The translations under genes were made by a program, and so were the position numbers. DNA of 64,000 nt from Actinomycetota bacterium (GTDB taxonomy: Bacteria; Actinomycetota; Geothermincolia; Fen-727; Anoxymicrobiaceae), in contig JAHIMR010000048.1 in the NCBI GenBank assembly GCA_018896525.1, positions 62,001 to 126,000 of the forward strand. Direction: 5' to 3'. The notes beneath the pieces are model-generated. The model was not told the DNA's origin. It did not search any database and saw nothing but the letters and a program-made list of their open reading frames with translations. Of this stretch, positions 29,343 to 37,781 are shown piece by piece (the stretch's first letter is position 1; the number at the start of each line of letters is the position of its first letter).

Positions 29343-30058
29343 TCGGGCTCGACACCAGAGAAGCGATCAGGATCGAGAGCTTGAGCTACCACTACCACGA
29401 TGGCACCCCAGCCCTGGAGGACGTCAACCTCACGGTCCGGCGCGGTGAGTCGATAGCGGTCATGGGGCCTAACGGCGCGGGCAAGTCCACGATGGCGCTC
29501 CATCTCAACGGGATTCTCTCGGGTGAAGGCCGGGTCGAGATAATGGGGTTGGAGGTGTGCGGGAAGAATCTGTCCGAGATAAGGAGCATGGTGGGGCTGG
29601 TGTTCCAGGACCCCGACGACCAGCTTTTCTGCCCAACGGTGCGGGAGGACGTGTCATTCGGCCCCAGGAACCAGAAGCTCACACAGGAGCTTGTCGACCA
29701 GGCGGTCAGCCGGGCGCTCACGTGGGTTGGAATGGAGGGGTCGGAAGACCGCTCGCCGCACCATATGAGCTTCGGGGAAAAGAAGCGGATATCGCTCGCC
29801 ACCGTGCTATCGATGGATCCGGAGATACTGGTTCTGGACGAACCGGCAACCAACCTTGACCCCAAGGGCCGTCGCGAGCTGATAGAGCTGGTAAGGGGCT
29901 TCGAGGTCACAAAGGTAATCATCTCCCACGATACCGGCATGACCCGCGAGCTCTGCGATCGCCTTATCATCATAGACGACGGCAGGATAGTCGCCGACGG
30001 TCACACCGACGAACTGCTGAGCGACAGCCGCCTGCTGGAGCTCCACGGTCTGCTCTAA
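29333..30058 (+). CDS. cbiO: ECF transporter ATPase CbiO
   Basis: GPNGAGKSTMALHLNGIL Walker A; GLVFQDPDDQLFCPTVREDVSFGP; MSFGEKKRISLATVLSMDPEILVLDEPATNLDP; GTG start overlapping cbiQ. Confidence 0.92.
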   Translation: MEVIGLDTREAIRIESLSYHYHDGTPALEDVNLTVRRGESIAVMGPNGAGKSTMALHLNGILSGEGRVEIMGLEVCGKNLSEIRSMVGLVFQDPDDQLFCPTVREDVSFGPRNQKLTQELVDQAVSRALTWVGMEGSEDRSPHHMSFGEKKRISLATVLSMDPEILVLDEPATNLDPKGRRELIELVRGFEVTKVIISHDTGMTRELCDRLIIIDDGRIVADGHTDELLSDSRLLELHGLL

Positions 30059-30124
30059 CCACGATTTCGCGTACCTGTGATAGAATTATCAGCTATACAA
30101 CAGGCGGGAGGGTGGTAGAAGATA

Positions 30125-31033
30125 ATGCCCGAGCTCAAGAAGAGAAAGGTCCTCCTGATAGACGACGAGGTCCCCCTGCTCGAGGTCATGAAGACGAACC
30201 TCCAGATCGAGGGATACGACGTGGTCACCGAGATGAGCGGCGAGACCGGCCTGGTGTCGGCGTTCGTCGATGAGCCGGACGTTATAATCCTGGATATAAT
30301 GATGCCGGACGTTGACGGGTGGGAGATCTGCGAGAGGTTGCGCTCCGACGCCCGCACCAAGTACGTCCCCATAATCATGCTCACCGCGCTCGACGAGGCG
30401 CATCACGTCGTCAAGGGCTTCGAGTGCGGCGCAGACGACTACCTGGCGAAGCCGTTCGACAACGCCGAGCTTTTCGCCCGCATCAAGTCGGTGCTGACGA
30501 AAGCAAGCAAGGGCATGGCGGTCGACCCGTTGACAAAACTCCCGGGGAAGCACCAGATCTACGAGGAAACCCGCAAGCGCCTCGAGCGACGAGGCAAGTT
30601 CTTCGCGTTCATCTACGTGGATATCGGGAACCTGCGGCTCGTCAACTACCGTTACGGCGTCAACCGCGGTGACAGTCTGATAACCAGCCTGGCCGGCATA
30701 CTGCGGGATGTCGTAATCGGCGATAAGGAGTTCCTGGGGTACATGGGCGAGGACGATTTTGTGATGCTCTCGGTTCCCCTGAGGGTCAACCAGATCTTCT
30801 CGACCATAACGGCCCGGTTCGACGAGGCGCTCCGGGAGATATGCCCGGAGATGGAGGACGAAGGCGATCCCGGTGAGGGGTCCACGATCAAGATCGACAT
30901 GGCGGTCGTCACCAACGAGAAGAAGCAGTTCGGCGATCCGCTCCAGGTCAAGCACGCGGCGCTGGAGGTTCTCAAGACGGCCCGCGGCCATCCGGGGCAT
31001 TACTGCGCCAACCTCAAGAATTTCCCGGTCTAA
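30125..31033 (+). CDS. Response regulator with degenerate GGDEF-like output domain
   Basis: KVLLIDDEVPLLEVM...VIILDIMMPDVDGWEIC...KPFDNAEL (REC); DPLTKLPGKHQIYEE...YVDIGNLRLVNYRYGVNRGDSLI...GYMGEDDFVML. Confidence 0.87.
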   Translation: MPELKKRKVLLIDDEVPLLEVMKTNLQIEGYDVVTEMSGETGLVSAFVDEPDVIILDIMMPDVDGWEICERLRSDARTKYVPIIMLTALDEAHHVVKGFECGADDYLAKPFDNAELFARIKSVLTKASKGMAVDPLTKLPGKHQIYEETRKRLERRGKFFAFIYVDIGNLRLVNYRYGVNRGDSLITSLAGILRDVVIGDKEFLGYMGEDDFVMLSVPLRVNQIFSTITARFDEALREICPEMEDEGDPGEGSTIKIDMAVVTNEKKQFGDPLQVKHAALEVLKTARGHPGHYCANLKNFPV

Positions 31034-31222
31034 CAGCCCCCTACGCCACTCGGTGGGGACTGTGCCTTTCAGCGGTGGTCTAAAACAAACGTGATGGCTA
31101 GAAGGCCTGTCCCCACGCGTCACACAAGCGGCGGTCACACAAGGTACGCCACCCCAGGACTGTTGCCGTTGCAACATCCACCCAAGACGACGTCTGTTAT
31201 GCAACAGCCCGGGGCAAGACCC

Positions 31223-31251
31223 TGCCTATCCCGGCAAGATGCCGGCGCTAT
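31223..31251. repeat. Fragment of the dispersed GCCGGCAAGATGCCGGCGCTA repeat
   Basis: tatcccggcaagatgccggcgctatga, similar to 44152-44211. Confidence 0.6.
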
Positions 31252-31614
31252 GATGTGGAGGGAATGCGATTTCTGTAATGAGGTCAGGCACTTGCGTCAC
31301 GTTCAGACGATTAACCCTGCTCTATATGCTTACTAACGCGGCGCAAGCACCTTCCCCTCAATAAAAGGGAGGAAAGGTGGGGCAGGCGGTGGGTAGGCGG
31401 TTTGCTGAGGTCTAGCGCAGGTGCACTTCCCCCCACCCCACCTGAGGTTACCATTCCTCTTGCCAGGTACTATAAGTGCTATCGGCCGGTATTTGAGTTT
31501 TCTCTATCCCGCAAACTTACTATAAGCCTCGGCATTGGCGTGAAAATCTATCCCCCAATCGAGGGGTAGAGGCAGAGAAGGCCGATTACTTACTCCCGCG
31601 TGGTGGTTTCAGGC

Positions 31615-31637
31615 AAAAAAAACGGCCCTGAGGGCCT
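31615..31637 (-). terminator. Rho-independent terminator downstream of the MR/MLE pseudogene
   Basis: Minus strand GGCCCTCAGGGCC-GTTTTTTTT. Confidence 0.75.
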
Positions 31638-31746
31638 TTCTAAAAATCTTAACAATAATTATATCATGGAAACTCGAAAGTGCAAACAATTCAAGCAAGA
31701 CGCTCTCTCATGGTAAATAGCCGTCAAAGTATCAAGGCGGCCCTCG

Positions 31747-32420
31747 TCAGAGAATCTTTTCCCCGTGGGCACGGATCTTCTCCATGTCCACCTCTATGCC
31801 CAGCCCCGGCGCCTCCGGCAAGTGCACATACCCCTCCCCGTCAATATCAAACGGCCTTGCCAGCATCGCGTCCCGCGCCTCAGGCACCCACCCGGGGGGC
31901 TCGTAGGGAAACTCGCAGTAGGTGCAGTTGGGAATCGCCCCCATCAGGTGCAGGTTGGCGGCCAGCCCTATCCCGTTTGTCCAGGTGTGGGGATTCAGCG
32001 ACAACCCCGCCGCCTCGGCCATTCCCGCTATCTTTTTCCCGTTCAGGATGCCGCAGGAAAGTGTGACGTCCGGCTGCAGTATGTCGTAACAGCGCCTGCC
32101 TATGAGTTCCCGGAACTCGAAGATGTCACTGTTCATCTCGCCGCCGCTGATGTTCAGCGCGGTGGATGCCGTAAGAGTGGATAGCGCGTCGTAGTCGTAC
32201 ATGCCGAGCGGCTCCTCCAGCCAGGCTACGCCGAGGGCCTCCAGCTCCCTCGCGGTCACCATGGCGCGCTTGAGGTCCCAGGTTGGGTACTCAGAAAAGC
32301 CGTGGATGGGCCACGCCTGGTTGGCGTCAACCATTATCTCCATATCCGGCCCTACCGCGTCGCGCACCGCCTCGACAGCGGGATATGGCACAGGTAAGCC
32401 TCGACGTCGGTGATCTTCAT
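31747..32420 (-). pseudogene. Mandelate racemase/muconate-lactonizing enzyme-family gene with apparent internal deletion and frameshift
   Basis: Begins ATGAAGATCACCGACGTCGAGGCTTACCTGTGCCATATCCCGCTG (MKITDVEAYLCHIPL) at 32420, then switches frame to the C-terminal barrel VEAVRDAVGPDMEIMVDANQAW...WLEEPLGMYDYD...GLSLNPHTWTNGIGLAANLHLMGAIPNC. Confidence 0.8.
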
Positions 32421-32448
32421 CGATTGCCCCCCTTCGAGCGCGGGTTTC

Positions 32449-35241
32449 CTATATCCCGTAGCCCAGGGTGTCGGACCCTCCGGCGCACCAGAAATGGTAG
32501 CCGAAGTACATTGGGCGCTCGACCACGATCAGTTGATCGGCTTCGACCTTGATGGAAACGTCCTGGTTGGGGCCCACGTCCGCGAGCACGTCCCTGGTGT
32601 ACCTCTGGTTGGGCTCCACGGTGGCGGTCTTCTGTACTGTGGTCCCATCCCCCAGCATGTAGGTGAACGTCACCTGGGCCTGTGTCCCGCCGGTGTTCAT
32701 CACCGCGACATAGGTGGCGAACTGGCCCTCGAGCGTGGTCCCTTCCGCGAAGTAAAAAGTCCCCTTGGGGGCACTACAGCCCATCACGTCATGGCCTCCG
32801 GGCCACATGCTATGGTAGTTGAAGTACATTGGGCGCTCAACGAGTATCGGCACGTTCGACTCTATCTTGAACGAGGTATCCACGTCAGGCCCCAGCTTGA
32901 GATTCACATCCACCGTCTCTCTGGCCTTCTTCTCCACAGTCACGTCCTGGGTCTGGGTACCCTTTTGCGCGGTGTAGTAGGTGATGGTCACCTCCGCGTC
33001 GGTGTCCCCTGGGTTCTGAATGCACACCCACTCCTCGAACGAGCCGTCGTTGGGGTTGTCGCGGGTCGTGCCCTCGGCGAAGAAGAACTCGGTGCCGGGG
33101 GCCTCCGCCCCCACGACGTCGTGCCCCCCGGTCCACTTGTTGTGGTAGTTGAAGTACATGGGGCGCTCGACAACAATCGGTTCGGTGCTGTCAACCACGA
33201 TGGACACATCCTGGTCTGGGCCCACATCCTTGTTCACGTCTATGGTTTCCCGGCTTGTCTTTGCTACCGTGTACTTCTCCTCGATGTTCTGGCCCGTCCC
33301 CAGCATGTAGGTGACGGTCACCTCGGCGTCGGTGGCTCCGGGGTTCTGGATGCACAGCCACTCCTCGAAGTACCCGTCGATGGCGTTCCCCCTGGTCGTC
33401 CCTTCCGCGAAAAAGAAGGTGTCCCGCGGCGCCGGGAGCCCCATCACGTCATGCCCCCCGGTCCACTTGTTGCGGTAGTTGAAGTACATGGGGCGTTCGG
33501 GGAGGATGGGCTGGTCGCTTGTAACCATCGTGGACACGTCCCTGTTGGGACCAATCCTGTCGTTCACGCTGACGGTCGTCCTGCTCTCCTTCGCCACCGT
33601 CACGTTCTGGGTCTCCGTCGTCCCGTCGTCCAGCATGTAAGTAAGAACCACTCCGGCGTCGATACTGCCGGGGTTCTGCAGGCATATCCACTCCTCGTAG
33701 GTTCCGTCGATGGCGTTGTTGCGGGTGGTCCCCTCGGCGAAGAACCAGATGCGGGACAGGTCCAGTGTATACGTGAGCTCGTTTGAGTCCCCGTTGGACT
33801 GGCGTACCTGCACCGGGCCGGTTGTTGCCTCCGACGGCACCACGGCCTCGATGAGCGTGTCGCTCCAGGAGATTACCGCGGCCTCTACCCCGTTGAACGC
33901 CACCGTCCCCGTCCCCTGCTGGTTCAGGAAGTCGTGCCCCTGTATCTCCACGATCGCCCCGTAGGGGCCGCTATCGGGAACCAGCCGGTCAATGGACGGA
34001 GCTATCGGGGTGGTCCAGACCTCGGAGCCGTTGGGATTACCGGTGAACCCCATCAACTGGCCGTTGTAGCTGGATATTAGGGCTGACAGGTTGGACGTGG
34101 GGTTCACAATGTCGAATCCTATTTCGGAGATATCCGTGAAACTACTTCCATCCCTCTGGTACACGCAGCATTCCTGGACCTGGGGAGGGAGGGCTGCATT
34201 GGAGCACCAAGTCGCAACGTAGAGGTCCTCTCCCCTGACAATCGGCTGCAAGACGAAGTTGTTTGAATCCCCGAACCCGGGGCCGGTTATGGTCCCCGGG
34301 GCTCCCTGGCCCACGAGTTGCGTCCAGGTGGTGAATGAGGAGTCCCACGACCATACCCCGCCACCGTTCCCGGACCCATGCGGGGTGCCGGTACCCAGGT
34401 AAACCTTGCCCTCCAGGTTGGAGACCGCGACCGAGCCATCGACCTGGTTCGCGGACCAGAGGCCCGGGTCTCCCGCCTTGCCTATCCGGGTAAAAGCGGT
34501 GCCGTCGTACGTCCAGACCTCGAGGCCGTCAATCGTGTTCTCGGTCGAGAGTAGAAGCCTTCCATCGAGAACATCGTGTTCTCCGTAGTTGATAACTCCA
34601 CTGTTGTTGGGATTTCCAAGGCCCCTGAGGGTTGGCGCTGATGGGCCGGCGATCTCGGTCCAGTTCGTCCCGTCAAAGCTGAAGAGGCGGAAGCCTACCC
34701 CCGTTGAGTCGCAGGCACACACCACCAGCCGGTTATCGATAACCCCCACCGGGACCGTTCTGTGGCAGTTCACTCCCTCGCCCCATCCACCACCTGACTG
34801 CATCGACTCCGGGACCTGGATTGGGATTCCGGTGCCGTCCCATCTATACAACTGCGACCCGTTGGTTGTGTTACCGGTCCCGATAAACAGCTCGTTTCCG
34901 TAGACGGCTGTCGGGTATAGCTCCTCGTTGTTCAGGTCGCCCAGGCCGTCGGCTCCAATCACGGTAAAGTTGACCCCATCGTATACGTTCATTGAAGGCG
35001 CCCCCGCCGGCGGGGGTATCCCGTAGGGTGACCTACTCCCAATCGGAATACTTCCCTGGAAATGAACGCCCGGCACCGTGAAAAGGTTGACGTTCGGCGC
35101 CGGAGATATCCCGCTATCAGCTTTCTTGGCCCACGGCAACGGCGCCGCAGTTGCCGGCACCGTGAACAGCGGCACCAGCGTCAGCGCCAGTGCGATACAC
35201 CCTACGACCGCGATTGTTCTTATGAAGCCTGACCTACCCAT
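32449..35241 (-). CDS. Secreted protein with N-terminal signal peptide, IPT/TIG domain and four C-terminal FAEGTT modules
   Basis: MGRSGFIRTIAVVGCIALALTLVPLFTVPATAAP signal; IDRLVPDSGPYGAIVEIQGHDFLNQ IPT; repeats WFFAEGTTRNNAIDGTYEEWICLQNPG, FFFAEGTTRGNAIDG, FFFAEGTTRDNPNDG, FYFAEGTTLEGQF, most ending ERPMYFNY...GGHDVMG. Confidence 0.88.
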   Translation of the reverse strand: MGRSGFIRTIAVVGCIALALTLVPLFTVPATAAPLPWAKKADSGISPAPNVNLFTVPGVHFQGSIPIGSRSPYGIPPPAGAPSMNVYDGVNFTVIGADGLGDLNNEELYPTAVYGNELFIGTGNTTNGSQLYRWDGTGIPIQVPESMQSGGGWGEGVNCHRTVPVGVIDNRLVVCACDSTGVGFRLFSFDGTNWTEIAGPSAPTLRGLGNPNNSGVINYGEHDVLDGRLLLSTENTIDGLEVWTYDGTAFTRIGKAGDPGLWSANQVDGSVAVSNLEGKVYLGTGTPHGSGNGGGVWSWDSSFTTWTQLVGQGAPGTITGPGFGDSNNFVLQPIVRGEDLYVATWCSNAALPPQVQECCVYQRDGSSFTDISEIGFDIVNPTSNLSALISSYNGQLMGFTGNPNGSEVWTTPIAPSIDRLVPDSGPYGAIVEIQGHDFLNQQGTGTVAFNGVEAAVISWSDTLIEAVVPSEATTGPVQVRQSNGDSNELTYTLDLSRIWFFAEGTTRNNAIDGTYEEWICLQNPGSIDAGVVLTYMLDDGTTETQNVTVAKESRTTVSVNDRIGPNRDVSTMVTSDQPILPERPMYFNYRNKWTGGHDVMGLPAPRDTFFFAEGTTRGNAIDGYFEEWLCIQNPGATDAEVTVTYMLGTGQNIEEKYTVAKTSRETIDVNKDVGPDQDVSIVVDSTEPIVVERPMYFNYHNKWTGGHDVVGAEAPGTEFFFAEGTTRDNPNDGSFEEWVCIQNPGDTDAEVTITYYTAQKGTQTQDVTVEKKARETVDVNLKLGPDVDTSFKIESNVPILVERPMYFNYHSMWPGGHDVMGCSAPKGTFYFAEGTTLEGQFATYVAVMNTGGTQAQVTFTYMLGDGTTVQKTATVEPNQRYTRDVLADVGPNQDVSIKVEADQLIVVERPMYFGYHFWCAGGSDTLGYGI

Positions 35242-35421
35242 AACCGACTCCTTTCTCCGAACTTACGCCTTTACTCACCTACAGACAATTCATCGACAAC
35301 AATAATAACGAATACAGGGTCAACATGATACCTCTTTTTCTCCAACGCCGGTTGAAATCGGCGGTGGCGGGATGGAGTGTTCGTTTCCCGGAGACAGGCC
35401 GAAGCCGGTTAACCGGTACTG

Positions 35422-35844
35422 TTATTTCTTGGTGTACTGATCGCCCCCGGGGCTACCCAGCGCGTATACCTTACCGTTGCCGATCATTACGCTCCACTTC
35501 TCGGTGGTGCCGTCATCAAAGGTCAGCACCACGAAGGTGTACTCTCCCTCTTCGACTTCGTACTTCCCGCTTTTCGACGCGTCCCAGGCGTCACCCTCGA
35601 ACGTGCCTTCTGCTACAAACGTTACGGTCTTCTTGCCCTCGGCGTCGGAGGTGCTCACGCCCTCGATAAACGTGCCGACGATGCCTTCGGACACCGGCTC
35701 GTCGAGACTAATGGTCCCTTCCTCATCGCCCTCAACGTTCTCTACGGCATCGTCGCTCTCCTCGCCGTTGCCACATCCGACAACCGCCATCACGCCCACG
35801 GCCAGGAACAGTACTACAAACAACACCACGATCTTCCTCATCAC
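35422..35844 (-). CDS. Small putative lipoprotein
   Basis: MMRKIVVLFVVLFLAVGVMAVVGCGNGEESDD lipobox-like start; beta-rich C-terminus. Confidence 0.75.
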   Translation of the reverse strand: MMRKIVVLFVVLFLAVGVMAVVGCGNGEESDDAVENVEGDEEGTISLDEPVSEGIVGTFIEGVSTSDAEGKKTVTFVAEGTFEGDAWDASKSGKYEVEEGEYTFVVLTFDDGTTEKWSVMIGNGKVYALGSPGGDQYTKK

Positions 35845-35983
35845 GCCTCCTTCTATCAGCCCGCTTCTCCTGTCTTATCCATTATTGCTCTACAGTCTAA
35901 GAGTGTCCCCCGTCCGCAAGGGCACGGCCTTGATGCCCGACATCGCCTCGACCTTCGCCGGCCTACAGGCGTCTCCGTCCGGG

Positions 35984-36592
35984 TCACTCGGCGTACCTGA
36001 CGCCAACGATACCACAGACAAGGACCATGATAGAGAAAATGAGCATCAGCCACAGGCCGGCACCCACGCCACCGTTGTCGTAGGTCGCATAGACCATGAT
36101 TACATTCACGAGAGCCATGAAGAAACCGAACACCCCCGTCACGATAGCCCAGCTCGGACCGCCCCTCTTATTTAAAAGCAGCAGTATCGCGGGAATAATC
36201 ATCAGGGCCCCGATGACCAGACTGAAGAAGCCGGTGAAGAGCATCCCTCCCCAACCCCACCTGATCATGAAGAACCCCTCTCCCTGCATGGTCATCAGAC
36301 TGACGCCCGAGGTCGATGCCCCCGCGGAGGTGACCCACGGGAGGAACGCGGAGACGAACACCATGACCATGCCCAGTGCGACAATTATCCCGAGAATCAT
36401 CGTGACCATCCCCGTCCCGGCACCCCTCCCCTGCTGGGGGACAACAGGGGGATACCCGTACTGGGTCTGGACCGGAGGCGGCCCCTGTTGCCATCCGGGA
36501 GGGCCGGTCGCGCTCACCAGCCCCCCCGGTCCGGTCGGCCATGAAACTCCAGGCAATCCCGCTATCTCCACACCCTCGAACATCAACACCAC
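35984..36592 (-). CDS. Hypothetical membrane protein with Gly/Pro/Gln-rich N-terminus
   Basis: Four predicted TM stretches after a GPPGWQQGPPPVQTQYGYPPVVPQQG low-complexity segment. Confidence 0.65.
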   Translation of the reverse strand: MVLMFEGVEIAGLPGVSWPTGPGGLVSATGPPGWQQGPPPVQTQYGYPPVVPQQGRGAGTGMVTMILGIIVALGMVMVFVSAFLPWVTSAGASTSGVSLMTMQGEGFFMIRWGWGGMLFTGFFSLVIGALMIIPAILLLLNKRGGPSWAIVTGVFGFFMALVNVIMVYATYDNGGVGAGLWLMLIFSIMVLVCGIVGVRYAE

Positions 36593-36862
36593 CCCCGGTT
36601 TCCTATATGTCCTTCGTTCACCCCGTCGTGCTCTGCTTCCAATACTTTGACAACCGCTCCGCTTGCTCCTCCGAAGGCTCCCGTCAACAGCACGTGACTG
36701 GTCGAAGCGCCGATACCCGGGTGGCGGTGATTTGTGGCGCTACGACGGCGGCAACTCAGTGAAACGCCTGAGCGGCGCCCGAAGGGTGCGCGGGTTGGTG
36801 AGAAATCACTCGAAGGACGTCCATATCAACAGGACACGCGATACATGGCTTTCGTATACAAT

Positions 36863-36956
36863 TGGAGGGGAGTAGTGGGAATCGAACTCCACCCCGGTTT
36901 TATCAGAACCGGCCAGCGGGTTTGCAGCCCGTGGGAGACCCAGTCTCGTACTCCCC
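36863..36956 (-). tRNA. Non-canonical tRNA: anticodon GCA (Cys), U73, encoded CCA, on a SelC-like body (8-bp acceptor, long variable arm, bulged T stem)
   Basis: Minus strand GGGGAGTA-C-GAGACTGGGTCTC-CCACGGG-CTGCAAA-CCCGCTGG-CCGGTT-CTGATAA-AACCGG-GG..TGG(A)G-TTCGATT-CCCAC-TACTCCCC-T-CCA; acceptor GGGGAGTA/TACTCCCC is 8 perfect pairs. Confidence 0.85.
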
Positions 36957-37206
36957 ATATAAGAATATCTTATCATATCCATAGGAAATACTAATAACGT
37001 AACAATCGTATGCGCCCCCCGCATGTCCCGGCATTACAATGTGTGAGAGACGGGTTTTCTCTCTTATCTACAGTCCTTGTTTTATGGTGAAGCGTGCGTT
37101 GTAATCAGGATTTTCGTTATTGCCGTGAATCACTGGTGATTGTCAGAGTGAGTCGGTAGAACATCAATAAAGCCCTTCGCTTCGGGCTTCCCCGAATAAC
37201 CTATGC

Positions 37207-37299
37207 TGGCGGAGAGAGTGGGATTCGAACCCACGGGACGGAGCTAAGCCGCCCACACGCTCTCCAGGCGTGCGCCTTCGTCCACTCGGCCATCTCTCC
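37207..37299 (-). tRNA. tRNA-Ser (anticodon GGA), CCA encoded
   Basis: Minus strand GGAGAGATGGCCGAGTGG...CACGCCTGGAGAGCGTG...long variable arm...GTGGGTTCGAATCCCACTCTCTCC-G-CCA. Confidence 0.95.
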
Positions 37300-37353
37300 G
37301 AGATTGAGTTTAGCAGTAGGGCACGCGTTATTCCACAACCCACCGTTGGTTAT

Positions 37354-37501
37354 CGGATGGGGATGCCGGCAGGTTGCCGGCGCTACGGGGAGTTCTTCGA
37401 TACGCCTCGGATGGGGATGCCGGCAGGTTGCCGGCGCTACGGGGAGTTCTTCGATACGCCTCGGATGGGGATGCCGGCAGGTTGCCGGCGCTACGGGGAG
37501 T
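37354..37501. repeat. 54-bp tandem repeat, ~2.7 copies, each carrying the GATGCCGGCAGGTTGCCGGCGCTAC core
   Basis: CGGATGGGGATGCCGGCAGGTTGCCGGCGCTACGGGGAGTTCTTCGATACGCCT repeated at 37354, 37408 and 37462 (partial). Confidence 0.9.
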
Positions 37502-37781
37502 CCCCGGAGGCGTCATCCTTCCAGTTCCACCACTTCAGGAGTTCGGGGTCGTGCGTTTCGTTTGATGCGTAGTAGACGTCGCACCTGAACACGTAGAGCA
37601 TGCACCGGTCAACGTTCACGCCTTCCCCAAGGCACATCCTGCCGTACAGCTCCTCGGGATCGCGGCCCTCGAGATCTCCAACGGAATGAATGCCCATCTT
37701 ATGCAAATCCCGGGATATCTTCTTTCCCACCCCCGGGATCTCCCGGAGTTGCTCCGGTTCGCGCGTCTTCACAGGAGTCAC
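37491..37781 (-). CDS. Helix-hairpin-helix, Cdd1/'pathogenicity locus'-like small protein
   Basis: LREIPGVGKKISRDLHKMGIHSVGDLEGRDPEELYGRMCLGEGVNVDRCMLYVFRCDVYYASN; GTG start overlapping the permease stop; C-terminus runs into the tandem repeat. Confidence 0.75.
   Translation of the reverse strand: MTPVKTREPEQLREIPGVGKKISRDLHKMGIHSVGDLEGRDPEELYGRMCLGEGVNVDRCMLYVFRCDVYYASNETHDPELLKWWNWKDDASGDSP

Noticed and set aside
36863-36956. Reading the unusual tRNA as a standard tRNA-Sec, Ser, Leu or Tyr
   Set aside because: The anticodon triplet in the 7-nt loop is GCA, not TCA/NGA/GCT/NAG/GTA, and the discriminator is U73 rather than G73 (Sec/Ser) or A73 (Leu/Tyr).
37354-37501. Short CRISPR-like array
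   Set aside because: Period is 54 bp with the whole unit identical between copies, so there are no unique spacers; no cas genes nearby.
37304-37588. Repeat-encoded ORFs such as MGMPAGCRRYGEFFDTPR x3
   Set aside because: Produced by translating the 54-bp DNA repeat in several frames; no ribosome-binding site or homology support.
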